This document shows positions 11,006 to 19,511 of a stretch of DNA of 23,150 nt, piece by piece (position 1 is the stretch's first letter; each line of letters begins with the position of its first letter). Source of the DNA: Chara braunii (Eukaryota; Streptophyta; Charophyceae; Charales; Characeae). The notes below the pieces were generated by a model. It did not search any database and was not told the DNA's origin. It saw only the letters and a program-made list of their open reading frames with translations. Location: the NCBI GenBank assembly GCA_003427395.1, contig BFEA01000653.1, forward strand, positions 442,033-465,182, in the 5' to 3' direction. The position numbers and the translations under genes are program-made.

Positions 11006-11510
11006 GGCCTACAATGACCTCAAGCGTTTGCGTCTACGTGCGAGCCTCCCGATCCCATAACCTCTGGGCGTTGGGGCGGCGAAGCATTGCATGCAGGATT
11101 TTTACATAAGGTCGCGCGGCTGCTGGCCAGTCCCATACCGACCAACGATGTCAGTCATATGTGGTAGTCGTGGCCCCGGCCTCGCGAACCCCCACAGTAA
11201 ATACACCCAAGCATACACACATAGGGGAGATAAAGTTGCGACGATCACTGCTCATAGACACTGTGGGTTTTCTTACAGCCATAAGTACATATATGAGATC
11301 GCAGGCAACCCCAAATCCAAATCCGAGCCACAAGGTCTACCTGCAATCACATCAAAGAATCGAGCAGCAACCACGCACTACACGGAGTCAACCCCAACCA
11401 ATCTCCACACTCATACCCCTTGCTTTAGCCATGCAAATCCCAATCTCCCGCCCAACCAACCATAATTAAATACTCAGTACCTTTGTTAAATGACCATTCA
11501 ATAAAAGTCC
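11006..11510. other. Unresolved non-coding sequence inside the insertion
   Basis: GC-rich to about 11200, then CA-rich and AT-richer. Short ORFs on the plus strand at 11091-11469 have no recognisable domains and overlap each other. I see no RNA gene. Confidence 0.4.
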
Positions 11511-11889
11511 GGGTGAAACCCTCAACAAACAATGAAGTCACCAGGGCTAAAACCTTTTAGGTTGGGTGTGACGAGTGAGTTGGAATTGAGCCGTAGACTG
11601 ACGAATCGGCAACCGACCTGTTATCAGTGATAACAGAAAATGATCCTCGTAGGATCAAACTGAATCTAGTCCAAGTCCTGAATCAAACGGTCAAGTGGAC
11701 CTGTAACACAAGACAGACCAATCCCCATACTAACCTATAAGTCAAGGGAGAATAAAACTCCAAAACACATTCTCACTCAAGACTATCTGCCAACCAGGTC
11801 TAAGTCTACCTTTAAGTCAGTGCCCAAAGCAAAGGTAGACTAACGAAAGGATCTCCCCTATTCAGGGTGGATTGCCAGGATCACCACCT
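11511..11889. repeat. Hairpin cluster 2
   Basis: Stems seen: GGGT/ACCC (11511-11521); GTCAC/GTGAC enclosing AACC/GGTT (11537-11572); TCGG/CCGA (11606-11616); CTGTTATC/GATAACAG (11618-11636); TGATCCT/AGGATCA (11641-11657); GTCCA/TGGAC (11669-11700); CTGT/ACAG (11701-11715); an 11-bp perfect stem AGTCTACCTTT/AAAGGTAGACT (11803-11841); CAGGGTGG/CCACCTG with one bulge (11863-11889). As in cluster 1 the stems follow one another with little spacer and unrelated sequence. Confidence 0.7.
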
Positions 11890-11902
11890 GTCAAAATATA
11901 AT

Positions 11903-12240
11903 CCAACTCCTCTAAATCAAAAAATTTTCGGCAGCGCTTCCCGTAGGAAGGGTGCCTTTTCATAATTTATATCAGCCCGAATATGAAACCAAAAATAGTC
12001 TTTGACTTTCCAAAGTCCAATTTTGTCTAACTCCCTGGATTAGCAAAAAATTGGGCAGCACTCCCTTTAGAAAATGAGACTTTCCAGATTTTTACTAAGT
12101 CATATATAAACTCTAGACAAGTTGAACTTTGATAAGTCAAAATTTGACCAACTCCTTGGATTTGCAGAAATTTCGGCAGCACTTCCCGTAGAGAAAGTAG
12201 CTTACCAAAATTTATACAAAGCCAAGTATAACAAAAGATC
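11903..12240. repeat. Tandem repeat, about 122-bp period, GGCAGC core
   Basis: Three diverged units begin with CAACTCC-like words at 11903, 12028 and 12149, and a partial fourth appears near 12296. Each then has an A-rich stretch and a core: TTTTCGGCAGCGCTTCCC (11925-11942), GGCAGCACTCCC (12054-12065), TTTCGGCAGCACTTCCC (12171-12187). The GGCAGC words are 124 and 121 bp apart. Between cores the sequence is AT-rich. The same core recurs with another period at 21899-22195. Confidence 0.8.
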
Positions 12241-12510
12241 CCAGAAAATGCGAAATTCGATCCAAGTAAAAAAACTTAGCTAAAAAAATGCAAAAATTGA
12301 ACTAACTCCTATCGCTCTAGCACGTGGCGAGCAACTACAGCAACTACCTGTCAAACTGAAACTCACACTAAGTAGTGGCCTCCCTCAGTCACATGCAGGC
12401 CAAACCACAAAGGTAAGTACTCTCACCATCCCCAAGACCAACTTTGCAAACAATAGTTCGTAATCTCTCGATGCTTTATTCCCTCATACCCAGCTTACAT
12501 AGGGCATAAA

Positions 12511-13336
12511 GTCAAGCCGTCCAATCTTATGGAACCTGCCTGACTCAGCCAATGAGTATACACGAACAGGTTGCACAACTACTTCTCTCTTCCTTTTGGA
12601 CATATGACTAGGCCGTTCATCTTAGAACAAGGCTTAGTCGCCCGGAACTGTTTAATATTCAAATTATATATACCTCTCTGAGCTTGGTGTTCAACAACTG
12701 GGCATAGGACTGAGCCGTTCATCTTAGAACAAGACTCAGCCTGCCCAGGGTTACCTTCAATTATACTCTTAGTTATACTCTCTTCATTTCATGATAAGCT
12801 ATAGCCAGACCGTCCAATCTTATGGAATCCATGCCTGACTAGCCTGTTCATAAATAGGATAGTATACAATATAGCCAAAATTTTAGCCTTTTGAGTTCCA
12901 GCATGTGCGAGGCATTGGGCGAGACCGTCCAATCTTATGGAACATATCTGGTCCTCTGCCAGGTTCGTTTCTCTCTGATCCACTGTGTACTGCATGAGTT
13001 CAAGTCCGTCCAATCTTATGGACGTGCCCTGCCCTCAGCAAGAATTATCCCTTCAGAATAAAACAGAGAAGAGGGGCTGAGCCGTCCAATCTTATGGACT
13101 TGCTCAGACCTCCTCGATCAGAAACAAAAGAAACAGAACAAACCCCAATCAAACATGACAACCAAATCCTCCAATCTTATGGTACAGGTTTGGCCCCTGA
13201 AAAGTCAGCCACAGTCAAACCCTCACAATTCAGAGCAATCATGTTGTCCAATCTTATGGAACTGGTCTAACTCTCCATGCAATTCAGAAATAAACACAGT
13301 GGTCAGGCCGTTCAATCTTATGGAACTGGTCTGACC
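12511..13336 (+). repeat. Array of ten hairpins with conserved apical loop
   Basis: Ten units have the centre (G)TCC-AATCTTAT-GGA(C) or GTTC-ATCTTA-GAAC. Centres lie at about 12526, 12622, 12724, 12817, 12935, 13016, 13092, 13077-13110 flank excluded, 13176, 13256 and 13318. The loop is nearly invariant while flanking arms change in a paired way. Best stems: 12606-12639 (GACTAGGCC with GGCTTAGTC, inner GTTC/GAAC, AA bulge); 12698-12748 (CTGGGCA/TGCCCAG, then CTGAG/CTCAG, then GTTC/GAAC); 13071-13112 (GAGG/CCTC, CTGAG/CTCAG, GTCC/GGAC); 13301-13336 (GGTCAGGCC/GGTCTGACC, GTTC/GAAC). Unit spacing is irregular, about 75-120 bp. G-U pairs occur in several stems, consistent with plus-strand RNA. 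Confidence 0.85.
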
Positions 13337-14675
13337 CCATAGGACCCATTCAGGCTCAAGCAAAACCACCTTTCACCCACCCTTTCCCCAGATACAACCC
13401 CTTGTGTTCACAATCTGCCTTCAGGCAATCAACAAAAACTGAAACTGAGATTGCGCACACATTTCTTTATTTAGTCTGACTTGTATCCTGCCAGTCAATC
13501 CAAAGTCAAAATAGGGGCACACGCAACATATTCAGTTAAACATAGCAAAAGGTATAGATAGGGGTTATACCAGGGTATATAGAGGGAAAACAAACGGTTA
13601 CCTTTCAATTCTCTACCTTTAGAGCCTCGCCTAGGCTCCGGCAGAGCTCCCGCAATCGGTGGGCGACCTCCCATAGAGGCCTTGGCGCGGATTACGGGTT
13701 GCAATCCCGCCTGCCGCCTTCCTCTCAGCACCAATAGACTAGACTTAGAGTAAGGAGGGCAGAAAGAGGGAGTTTTTAGACTCTCAGATCCAGGAGGGGT
13801 GCACTCAGACTCGCAGGAGAGGGCCTTGTTATCTTACGCGCCTGAGGGCCCCGCAATGGCAGCCAACTTGCAACGGCTTGGTTACACTTTCGACGCCAAG
13901 CTGCCAAAGTCCACGCCCCTTTGCCGCCGCTCAATCCACAATACCAACCTCCCTTCTCGGGCGCGATCACTCCTCTAAGTCCCAACGCTGCTACACAGCA
14001 AACCGACCATAGCCATCAAACCGCCACGGCGGTATGCAGCAGTGTGCGGCCACCACCAACAGGCAACAACTATAGCAGTTATTAGCGGTCAACCACGACT
14101 CGTCATCAGTCCAATAGAGGCAACATATGTGCCCAGTCAAAGGATAGCAGCATTTGTTCGCAGCAGCCACGTCGTAGTGCGCCGCGGCCAACCGCAATGT
14201 GCAACAGCCAGCCACCAGATTGGCCTGCAACCTCAACGATGGCCCCACCCGATACTGTGGGCCGAAACAGGCAGCCCGTAACCTCTGCAACAAGAGGACT
14301 TGGCTGACTGCACTCCTTACTCCCCGAGCTGAACTCCACCCTCGGCAGCAGGTGGCCCTCCTCCCCTTACCTCCGCAACTCTCGGGACCCGCCTGCTCGT
14401 CCGCTGCCGCTGCTCAGTCCCCAGTGGAAGACAGACGGTGGTTCCCTCCCGGCTCGGCGCTCAGGTAAGTGACCCCCTTTCTCTCTCTCCCTCGCCAACT
14501 TGTACAACACTCCAATTCACCAGTCTGCTCGCTGCCTCCCTGCTATTGCCTTGGTCGAACCTTTCAATGGAGTATGGCCAAGCACACCTTAACGAGTCCG
14601 ACCCTCCCCAAGCGGAGGGCGATATCTGAGCAACAGAACAACTAGCTACGGGCGGGAAGAAAGGCCAGCAATAGC
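13337..14675. other. Unresolved part of the insertion with scattered hairpins
   Basis: No gene recognised. AT-moderate up to about 13620, GC-rich after. One clear stem is GAGCCT/AGGCTC (13622-13638). A sequence resembling a splice donor (CAG then GTAAGT) lies at 14462, but no matching exon structure could be defined. ORFs on both strands overlap and lack domains. Confidence 0.4.
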
Positions 14676-15098
14676 ATGCTTGAAAGGGAAGTCACCCCGC
14701 CCCTTCGGTCAATGTTAGAAGAAAACGAGATCTTCCCCTGGGCAAGTTTATTTACCATAAGGCGATATATGCCTTATCCCATTCTGACTGTATCTGGCGC
14801 GGTTCCGCGTCCCGATCCTTTCAATGCCCCCTTCCACACCGTCACACATTGGGTTTCCTCTCTAACCTCCCGTGTGTATGAACTGCAGCCTACGACGGAG
14901 CAAACGCGTATGCCAACAGGCGACTCCGCAACCCCGCAGCTAGCCTTACCTCTCTCGCATCAACAGGATGAGCAGGAGCTGAACGAACCTTCCGCTAAAA
15001 GCCGGAAGGATACATGCGACCTCGAATTCCTTCTGAGCGCGGTCCGTAACACCAACCCCGGCCAAACCACAACTCTGCAAGCAAAACTAAACCTGTAA
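14676..15098 (+). CDS. Uncharacterised ORF, 140 codons, doubtful
   Basis: ATG at 14676 to TAA at 15096. The translation has a non-repetitive composition (for example EENEIFPWASLFTIRRYMPY near the start and a polar, acidic C-terminal half) and is the least artefact-like ORF in the 7.28-kb insertion. I recognise no family, signal peptide or membrane segment. Against it, three perfect hairpins of the kind that fills the rest of the insertion lie inside it: ATAAGGC/GCCTTAT (14757-14777), CGCGG/CCGCG (14798-14809) and CCTTCCG/CGGAAGG (14988-15009). This suggests the region may be structured non-coding sequence with a chance open frame. Confidence 0.25.
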   Translation: MLEREVTPPLRSMLEENEIFPWASLFTIRRYMPYPILTVSGAVPRPDPFNAPFHTVTHWVSSLTSRVYELQPTTEQTRMPTGDSATPQLALPLSHQQDEQELNEPSAKSRKDTCDLEFLLSAVRNTNPGQTTTLQAKLNL

Positions 15099-15120
15099 TT
15101 AGGCTCGCAGCGCCCCAAAA

Positions 15121-15480
15121 CCACTGTCTGCTTCCTCCTCCCGTTTAATTCCGTCGAGATTCGAGTGGGTTCCCGATACTTTCTTCCCACTTCACTCCCC
15201 TCCCTCCATGTCTTCGCGCACAGCATTCCCGTTATAGCTTCTATAATACTAACTTCCAACTAAAACTGACCTTAAATCTAAGTTCGCCCGGGGCTAAAAA
15301 CCCCGAGACGGTTTTTCCCCCACCAAAATCCGTCCACTAGCGAGTAGACAACGCCTCTTTCCTCTCCTTTCATTCCTCTCCCGCCATATCTTCGCGCACT
15401 AACTTTCTCTCTAACTACCTAATCTACTAACTCGCTACCAAATCTAACTCTACCAACGAGGTCACCCGGGGTAAGAACCC
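15121..15480. repeat. Direct repeat, two units, 178-bp period
   Basis: TCTTCGCGCAC occurs at 15211 and 15389, and CCCGGGG at 15287 and 15465, both exactly 178 bp apart, with CT-rich sequence before and TAACT-rich sequence between. After each CCCGGGG comes a short complementary CCCC or ACCC run that could close a small hairpin (for example CGGGG 15289-15293 with CCCCG 15301-15305). Confidence 0.75.
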
Positions 15481-15539
15481 TAAACTCGCCCCTCCCCCTG
15501 CCCGATTTCACCAAGGATCGGGTGGGATCTCCGTTTTCT

Positions 15540-16540
15540 AGTCTCCCACGGCCATACATCCTCCACCTCTACTCCGCCCGCACCTGGCGCAAAATGCATC
15601 CAGGTTCATTTCACCATCCCTCGTTCCCTCCGTCACGGCGTCCGGCCCCGGCCCTCGTGGTTTGCTCTCACCACGCCAGCGCCCCGCCATCTCTGACCGC
15701 TCCCCGCCAGGTTCATCTACCACGGCTCTTTAGGCTCATGCGCACTCTCGCTCCCGTAGTCGTCGCTGTCTTACCATCCGTCCCCCGTACCCATCACTCC
15801 GCCACCTTCGACTCTCCGCCCGTATGCACTTGGCCGAGAAACCCCGCCGGGTTCATCCCACTCCCCATCACCTGTCTTCGCCCGCCTCTTAATGCTCCGC
15901 GCCTTCTTCCCGCACTGCGCTCCTCCGTCCCAGGCCTTAGCGCCTGCTTTCGCTGCGCCTACTGCCCTACCTCGTCTTCTTCCCCATCTCCGAACCTACC
16001 TCGCCACGGAACCCGTTCGGGTTCCTCCCCTTCTCTTTCCGGCGCCCACCTACCCAACTCCGTTGTCGACACCCCGGTCTCCTCTCGATAGCCCCGACTA
16101 TCGGAAACTGTCGAAAACCGTTCGACAGACAAAACTTCGGTCACTCCCTCCGATCCTCCCACTCTTACCACTCCCCCTACGCCGCACTACCACATTTCCG
16201 ACACAGCCTGCACCCTCCCTTCGCACCATCTGCTGCTCTGCTGCACTGTCGCCCCGTTCATAACCGTATTATCTCGGCTGGCCGAACTCCACCGCCTCCG
16301 CCTGAACCTGACGGGACCCGTGACCAGGTCCCCTCCCACTCTTTGCGTGCCACCTTCACACCGTGGCCGCGCGAATCTCCTCCGTGTCGTTCCAATTTTT
16401 AACGGATGTCCCGAAGGACTCCGGCCAGGGTAGTGCCCCGTGGCGGCACCAAAGGCCACTCGGCCTCCTTACTCCCGGCCTACCAGTGGGGGCTACGGCC
16501 GTGGGCCAGTGTCGGGCCCTCAAGCAAAAACGGGGCCATA
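15540..16540. repeat. Pyrimidine-rich, degenerate repeat region
   Basis: Strongly C/T-rich plus strand. A degenerate word of the form CC(A/G)GGTTCAT recurs at about 15599, 15707, 15847 and (altered) 16016, at irregular distances, each after a CCGCC-like or CACGG-like stretch. Long ORFs here (for example 15522-16091) are proline/serine/arginine-rich and reflect composition. It ends near an A-run at 16549-16561. Confidence 0.5.
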
Positions 16541-17229
16541 AACCCTGGAAAAAAAAAAAAACAGAAATAATAATAAGAACAAAACCACACCCAGGCATCC
16601 CGAAATACTGTCGGGAGGGGGGATGGTCTCGTGCCAAGGGGTGGGGCCCGTGACTGGGCTCCCCCGACAAACGAGAAAAGGGGGATAGTCCCACGGGACC
16701 CTCAACCCCTTAGCCTTCCGCTGCTCCGCTGCTCCCTCGCTGTCGCCTACCGGCCTCGATCCCCAAACTTCTGTAACAATAGTCCAGCACCGTAACCTAT
16801 AGGGCTATGCCCCAGCTTGGGACAATTAGGCGTGGATTCCAATATGAAGTGGTGCCGCGCCGTGCCCCGGCCTGGGAGCCGCAGCCTAGGCCTTCCTTGC
16901 CTACCGCTGCCGGCGTGCCAACATCAGGCACCCGCGCCAACCTGCTTAGACCTCGCCGTGGCCGGCCCGTCCGCCCACCGGCACGCCAGTCCTACCGCTG
17001 ATTGCGCGCGCAAACCAAAAACGAGCTTTCATCCCCTAAACAAAACCGTAGCTCGGTCCAGGTCAGTCGACTAGACCGGCCGCTCACTCAATCAGAAAAA
17101 TCTCACGCGCGCCTTAAAACTGCGCGCCCACATACCCTCTAACTTAGTCAGGACGGGTCCCGGACGCGGCCGTACCTCGCCCGACTTATGCCGACCAAAC
17201 CCATTTTTCTGTCATTTGCAAAAAACAGG
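16541..17229. other. Right part of the insertion, no gene seen
   Basis: After the A-run at 16549-16561 come short hairpins such as CCCGA/TCGGG (16599-16615) and GTCCC/GGGAC (16688-16699), then GC-rich sequence. GTCGACTAG at 17067 matches a word in both copies of module X (10390, 18758). No gene or RNA was recognised. Confidence 0.4.
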
Positions 17230-17255
17230 GCGGATACCCTTGTAAGGGTATTCGC
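17230..17255. repeat. Terminal hairpin of the 7.28-kb insertion
   Basis: GCGGATACCCTT (17230-17241) pairs with AAGGGTATTCGC (17244-17255): 12 bp with one G-U pair and a 2-nt turn. It ends four bases before the inferred right end of the insertion at 17259. Confidence 0.75.
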
Positions 17256-17259
17256 ACCG

Positions 17260-17266
17260 ACAACGC
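17260..17266. repeat. Target-site duplication, right copy (ACAACGC)
   Basis: Identical to 9973-9979. LINE ORF2 continues from here in the same frame. Confidence 0.75.
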
Positions 17267-18314
17267 AACCACATGAGTCCCGGTAAATGGAAGGATAGCG
17301 CCGACCTTTCCGCTGCAGCGGTCAGTTCGCCAAGGGAACCCTTTGGCACCCTTCTTGTTCATTATCGTGATGGAAGCACTGGCAGGGAACCTCCATGCCA
17401 ACAAAGACCTGAGGAAACTGCAGTGTTCGGCCATACCGAAAGAAGCAATCCCAATCTGTTCGATGTTTGCAGATGACCTGGCACTCATGGTCGATGCAAC
17501 CGCAACAAATATGGAACCGATCAGACGATTATTCGACCGGTTCACAGCAGTCTCAGATACGACTGTCGACTGGGGAAACAAAACTCTGGGATGGTGGATC
17601 CACCATCAAGGGACGTGACCCCCCGAGCTTCCACAGGTCAAGTGGCTTCTGGAAACAGCCCCGGTCAGAGTGTTGGGAATCATGCTAACGGCACTAGGCA
17701 AGCCTGCATGGAACGACGAGTGGATTCTGAAACCTGCATTAGAGAAACTGACCCTCTGGAAAGACCGTCATACTTCCCTTATGGGAAGGGCATTGGCGAT
17801 CAACAGTGTAATATTGGCAGCCCTTGGTACAAATCTGCAATCTGGGCCCTCAGCAAGGAGGTCGTTCGATCACTAAAACGGCAGGTGACAACCATGCTAT
17901 GGAGAGGCAATGAAGAGCTTCAAAACGTTATAAGCAGGGTAGCCTGGCAATCAGTGATCCAACCCAAAGACAAAGGGGGCCTAGAGATCCTGGACGCTGA
18001 AACCCAGATCAAAGCCTTAACAATCCAATGGATCAAAATATTACTCTTCACTCAACATCTCCCATGGCGGGCCCTTGCGGTGAAACAAATAACTAGACTT
18101 GCCCCATAGGCACCGCAGAGAGTTAACCCACTAACCTGGCTGGAAGACATTTGCTGGATAGTGCCACAATCCCATCGAAACGGGCAAACTCCATGCCGAG
18201 ACACAGCCTGCACGGATTTGGTTAGGGACGACTTCTGGGTCCGGGTTGTGAAAGCCTGGCGCCAGCTGCGGCTACCCGAGAAGCCCCCACCAACCAGGTG
18301 GGAAGAGGTGGCGC
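17267..18314 (+). pseudogene. LINE ORF2, 3' part: RT motifs B onward and C-terminal region
   Basis: This continues the frame broken at 9979. After a stop at 17274 the translation reads VPVNGRIAPTFPLQRSVRQG, typical of L1-type RT just before motif B, then NPLAPFLFIIVMEAL. The catalytic FADD lies at 17466-17477 (SMFADDLALMVDA), and VLGIM near 17660. The thumb and C-terminal part (WKDRHTSLMGRALAINSVIL near 17757, and a TMLWRGNEELQNVISRVAWQ stretch near 17890) follow after frameshifts, with GGLEILD near 17978. A stop lies at 18107, and similarity-like sequence (NPLTWLEDICW near 18127) runs on to about 18314, where module X copy 2 begins. The natural 3' end and poly-A tail of the LINE are therefore missing. 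It is inactive. Confidence 0.85.
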
Positions 18315-18790
18315 TGTCGCGCGCATCGGCCCTCGCGTGAAAACGGGGGTCCTCCCGGCCATGTCACGCAGTAGTTTACCTAAAACATAGCTTTTAGAGA
18401 CAACTCGGGAACGACGCATACTGTTCCGTGAACCGTCGAGACGGACGTGGTTGCTTCGCTCCTTCGCCACTCTAGCCGGGTGCGCCAGNTATACATCCCA
18501 CGGTCCCCTACGACAGGACAGGTTCCCGCGGGGCATAAGCTTGCATCCCTAAGGGGCTGTCACCACCCTTAGGGGCGTATCCCTACCGAGCTACTGATCC
18601 ACGTGCGAAGGCTTTTATGTGCAATCGCAGAGGTAGATCAACCGAGGGCGTTTGCTCGTCTCGCTGCAGTATAGGAATTGTTTGACTAAACGCCGAATGA
18701 ACCCGTGCGTCGTTCGTTCCCTGGGGCGCTGATCTCCCAAGTACGAAATGTACGCCGGTCGACTAGGACATTCTCAACCAAATGTGAAAA
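18315..18790 (+). repeat. Module X, copy 2
   Basis: Related to 9980-10440 along its whole length, by eye roughly three quarters identical in the alignable blocks. A 9-bp hairpin, CCCTAAGGG (18547-18555) with CCCTTAGGG (18566-18574), has GCTGTCACC in the loop. Copy 1 has the same loop word, but its surrounding arms are changed to CCACC/GGTGG. The single undetermined base (N) of the window is at 18489. Confidence 0.75.
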
Positions 18791-19415
18791 CGATCCTTAG
18801 TTCCTAACAATTAAACAACAAAAATCCACTTAAAACAAAATCACACAATCCAAATCATTGACTTGATAAGCTGGTCTGGCAAAGTGTCTCTTTTTTTTCA
18901 ACCTGTATGACTGAAAGAACTTTTATATTGTCCTTCCAAGATTATTAATTTAAAGAAATAAACTAAGAATGATTTTCTTATCAGGAATACTGAAACTTGT
19001 CATGAATAGCTTCTGTAAATAAATATCACTGGCACCATGCAGATCAACAAGTGATCTGGTTTCTGTATGAACTCCCGGTTCGACCGTGCTTCCGTACCAT
19101 ATTCAATTGTTTTGGAGGAGCGAGTAACAACCTTGTTGGTCGCTTTGCCCTCCTGTACAATAATTACTCTTTCCGTTCTACGAATGATGGAGTATCCATC
19201 TCTAATGCCAAGTTACGCAACGCAGAAATATTTCATCTTCCGCTGCTTTGCTTGTCCACTTTTTTAGACGTTCGCTTTTCACTCTATCCAGCTTATTTTT
19301 ATGTGAACGATTACCCTTCAATGCATAAGCATGATAGTGAAATCATCGGGGTAATCCGAATACTATTCATCCGGCGGTCCTAACTACATAAAGTGTTTTG
19401 TTATTGTTTTTAGAT
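18791..19415. other. AT-richer non-coding stretch
   Basis: Sequence after module X copy 2. A plus-strand ORF at 19051-19383 (110 codons) has no recognisable domain and I do not call it a gene. Nothing else is seen. Confidence 0.4.
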
Positions 19416-19423
19416 TACCTCGT

Positions 19424-19503
19424 GAAACCATTAGTTATATGGTTTCCTCAACAGGACTGAGTCCATGCAAAGTGTTTTCTGAAATCCGAGTAAGATTTCA
19501 GAA
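19424..19503. repeat. Three hairpins next to the minus-strand reading frame
   Basis: GAAACCAT/ATGGTTTC (19424-19446, 8 bp), GGACT/AGTCC (19454-19464) and TTCTGAAATC/GATTTCAGAA (19477-19503, 10 bp perfect). On the minus strand they sit just downstream of the stop at 19512-19514. Confidence 0.7.
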
Positions 19504-19511
19504 GACGATGT

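Larger units (their letters stand above)
9980..17259. mobile_element. 7.28-kb insertion in the LINE reverse transcriptase
   Basis: LINE ORF2 stops after RT motif A and resumes before motif B, with ACAACGC on both sides. The element starts TGTCGAGCGC and ends TTCGCACCG. No long terminal or inverted repeats join its ends. From left to right it contains module X, a hairpin cluster (10707-10911), a second cluster (11511-11889), 122-bp tandem repeats (11903-12240), the conserved-loop hairpin array (12511-13336), more scattered hairpins, a 178-bp direct repeat (about 15121-15480), pyrimidine-rich sequence, and a 12-bp terminal hairpin (17230-17255). No transposase, integrase, RT or capsid homology was recognised, so it looks non-autonomous. 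The class is unknown: a 7-bp duplication fits retrotransposition by a LINE or some DNA transposons, but neither a poly-A end nor terminal inverted repeats are present. Confidence 0.7.

Noticed and set aside
12511-13336. CRISPR-like array (short repeats at 75-120 bp spacing)
   Set aside because: Repeats vary by paired changes, spacing is irregular, spacers take part in the stems, no cas genes are present and the context is eukaryotic.
14455-14470. Splice donor CAG-GTAAGT
   Set aside because: Consensus match alone; no upstream coding exon or matching acceptor could be supported.
15522-16091. 189-codon proline/serine/arginine-rich ORF
   Set aside because: Composition follows the C/T-rich repeats; a second frame is equally open.
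9980-17259. Helitron
   Set aside because: The terminal hairpin fits, but a 7-bp target duplication is present, the end is ACCG rather than CTRR and no A-T insertion site is seen.
9980-17259. LTR retrotransposon with module X as LTR
   Set aside because: X begins with TG, but there is no second copy at the right end, no CA end, no primer-binding site after X and no gag-pol.
18560-18600. tRNA-like A box on the minus strand of module X (TAGCTCGGTAGG)
   Set aside because: No B box at a proper distance and no cloverleaf fold could be drawn in either copy.
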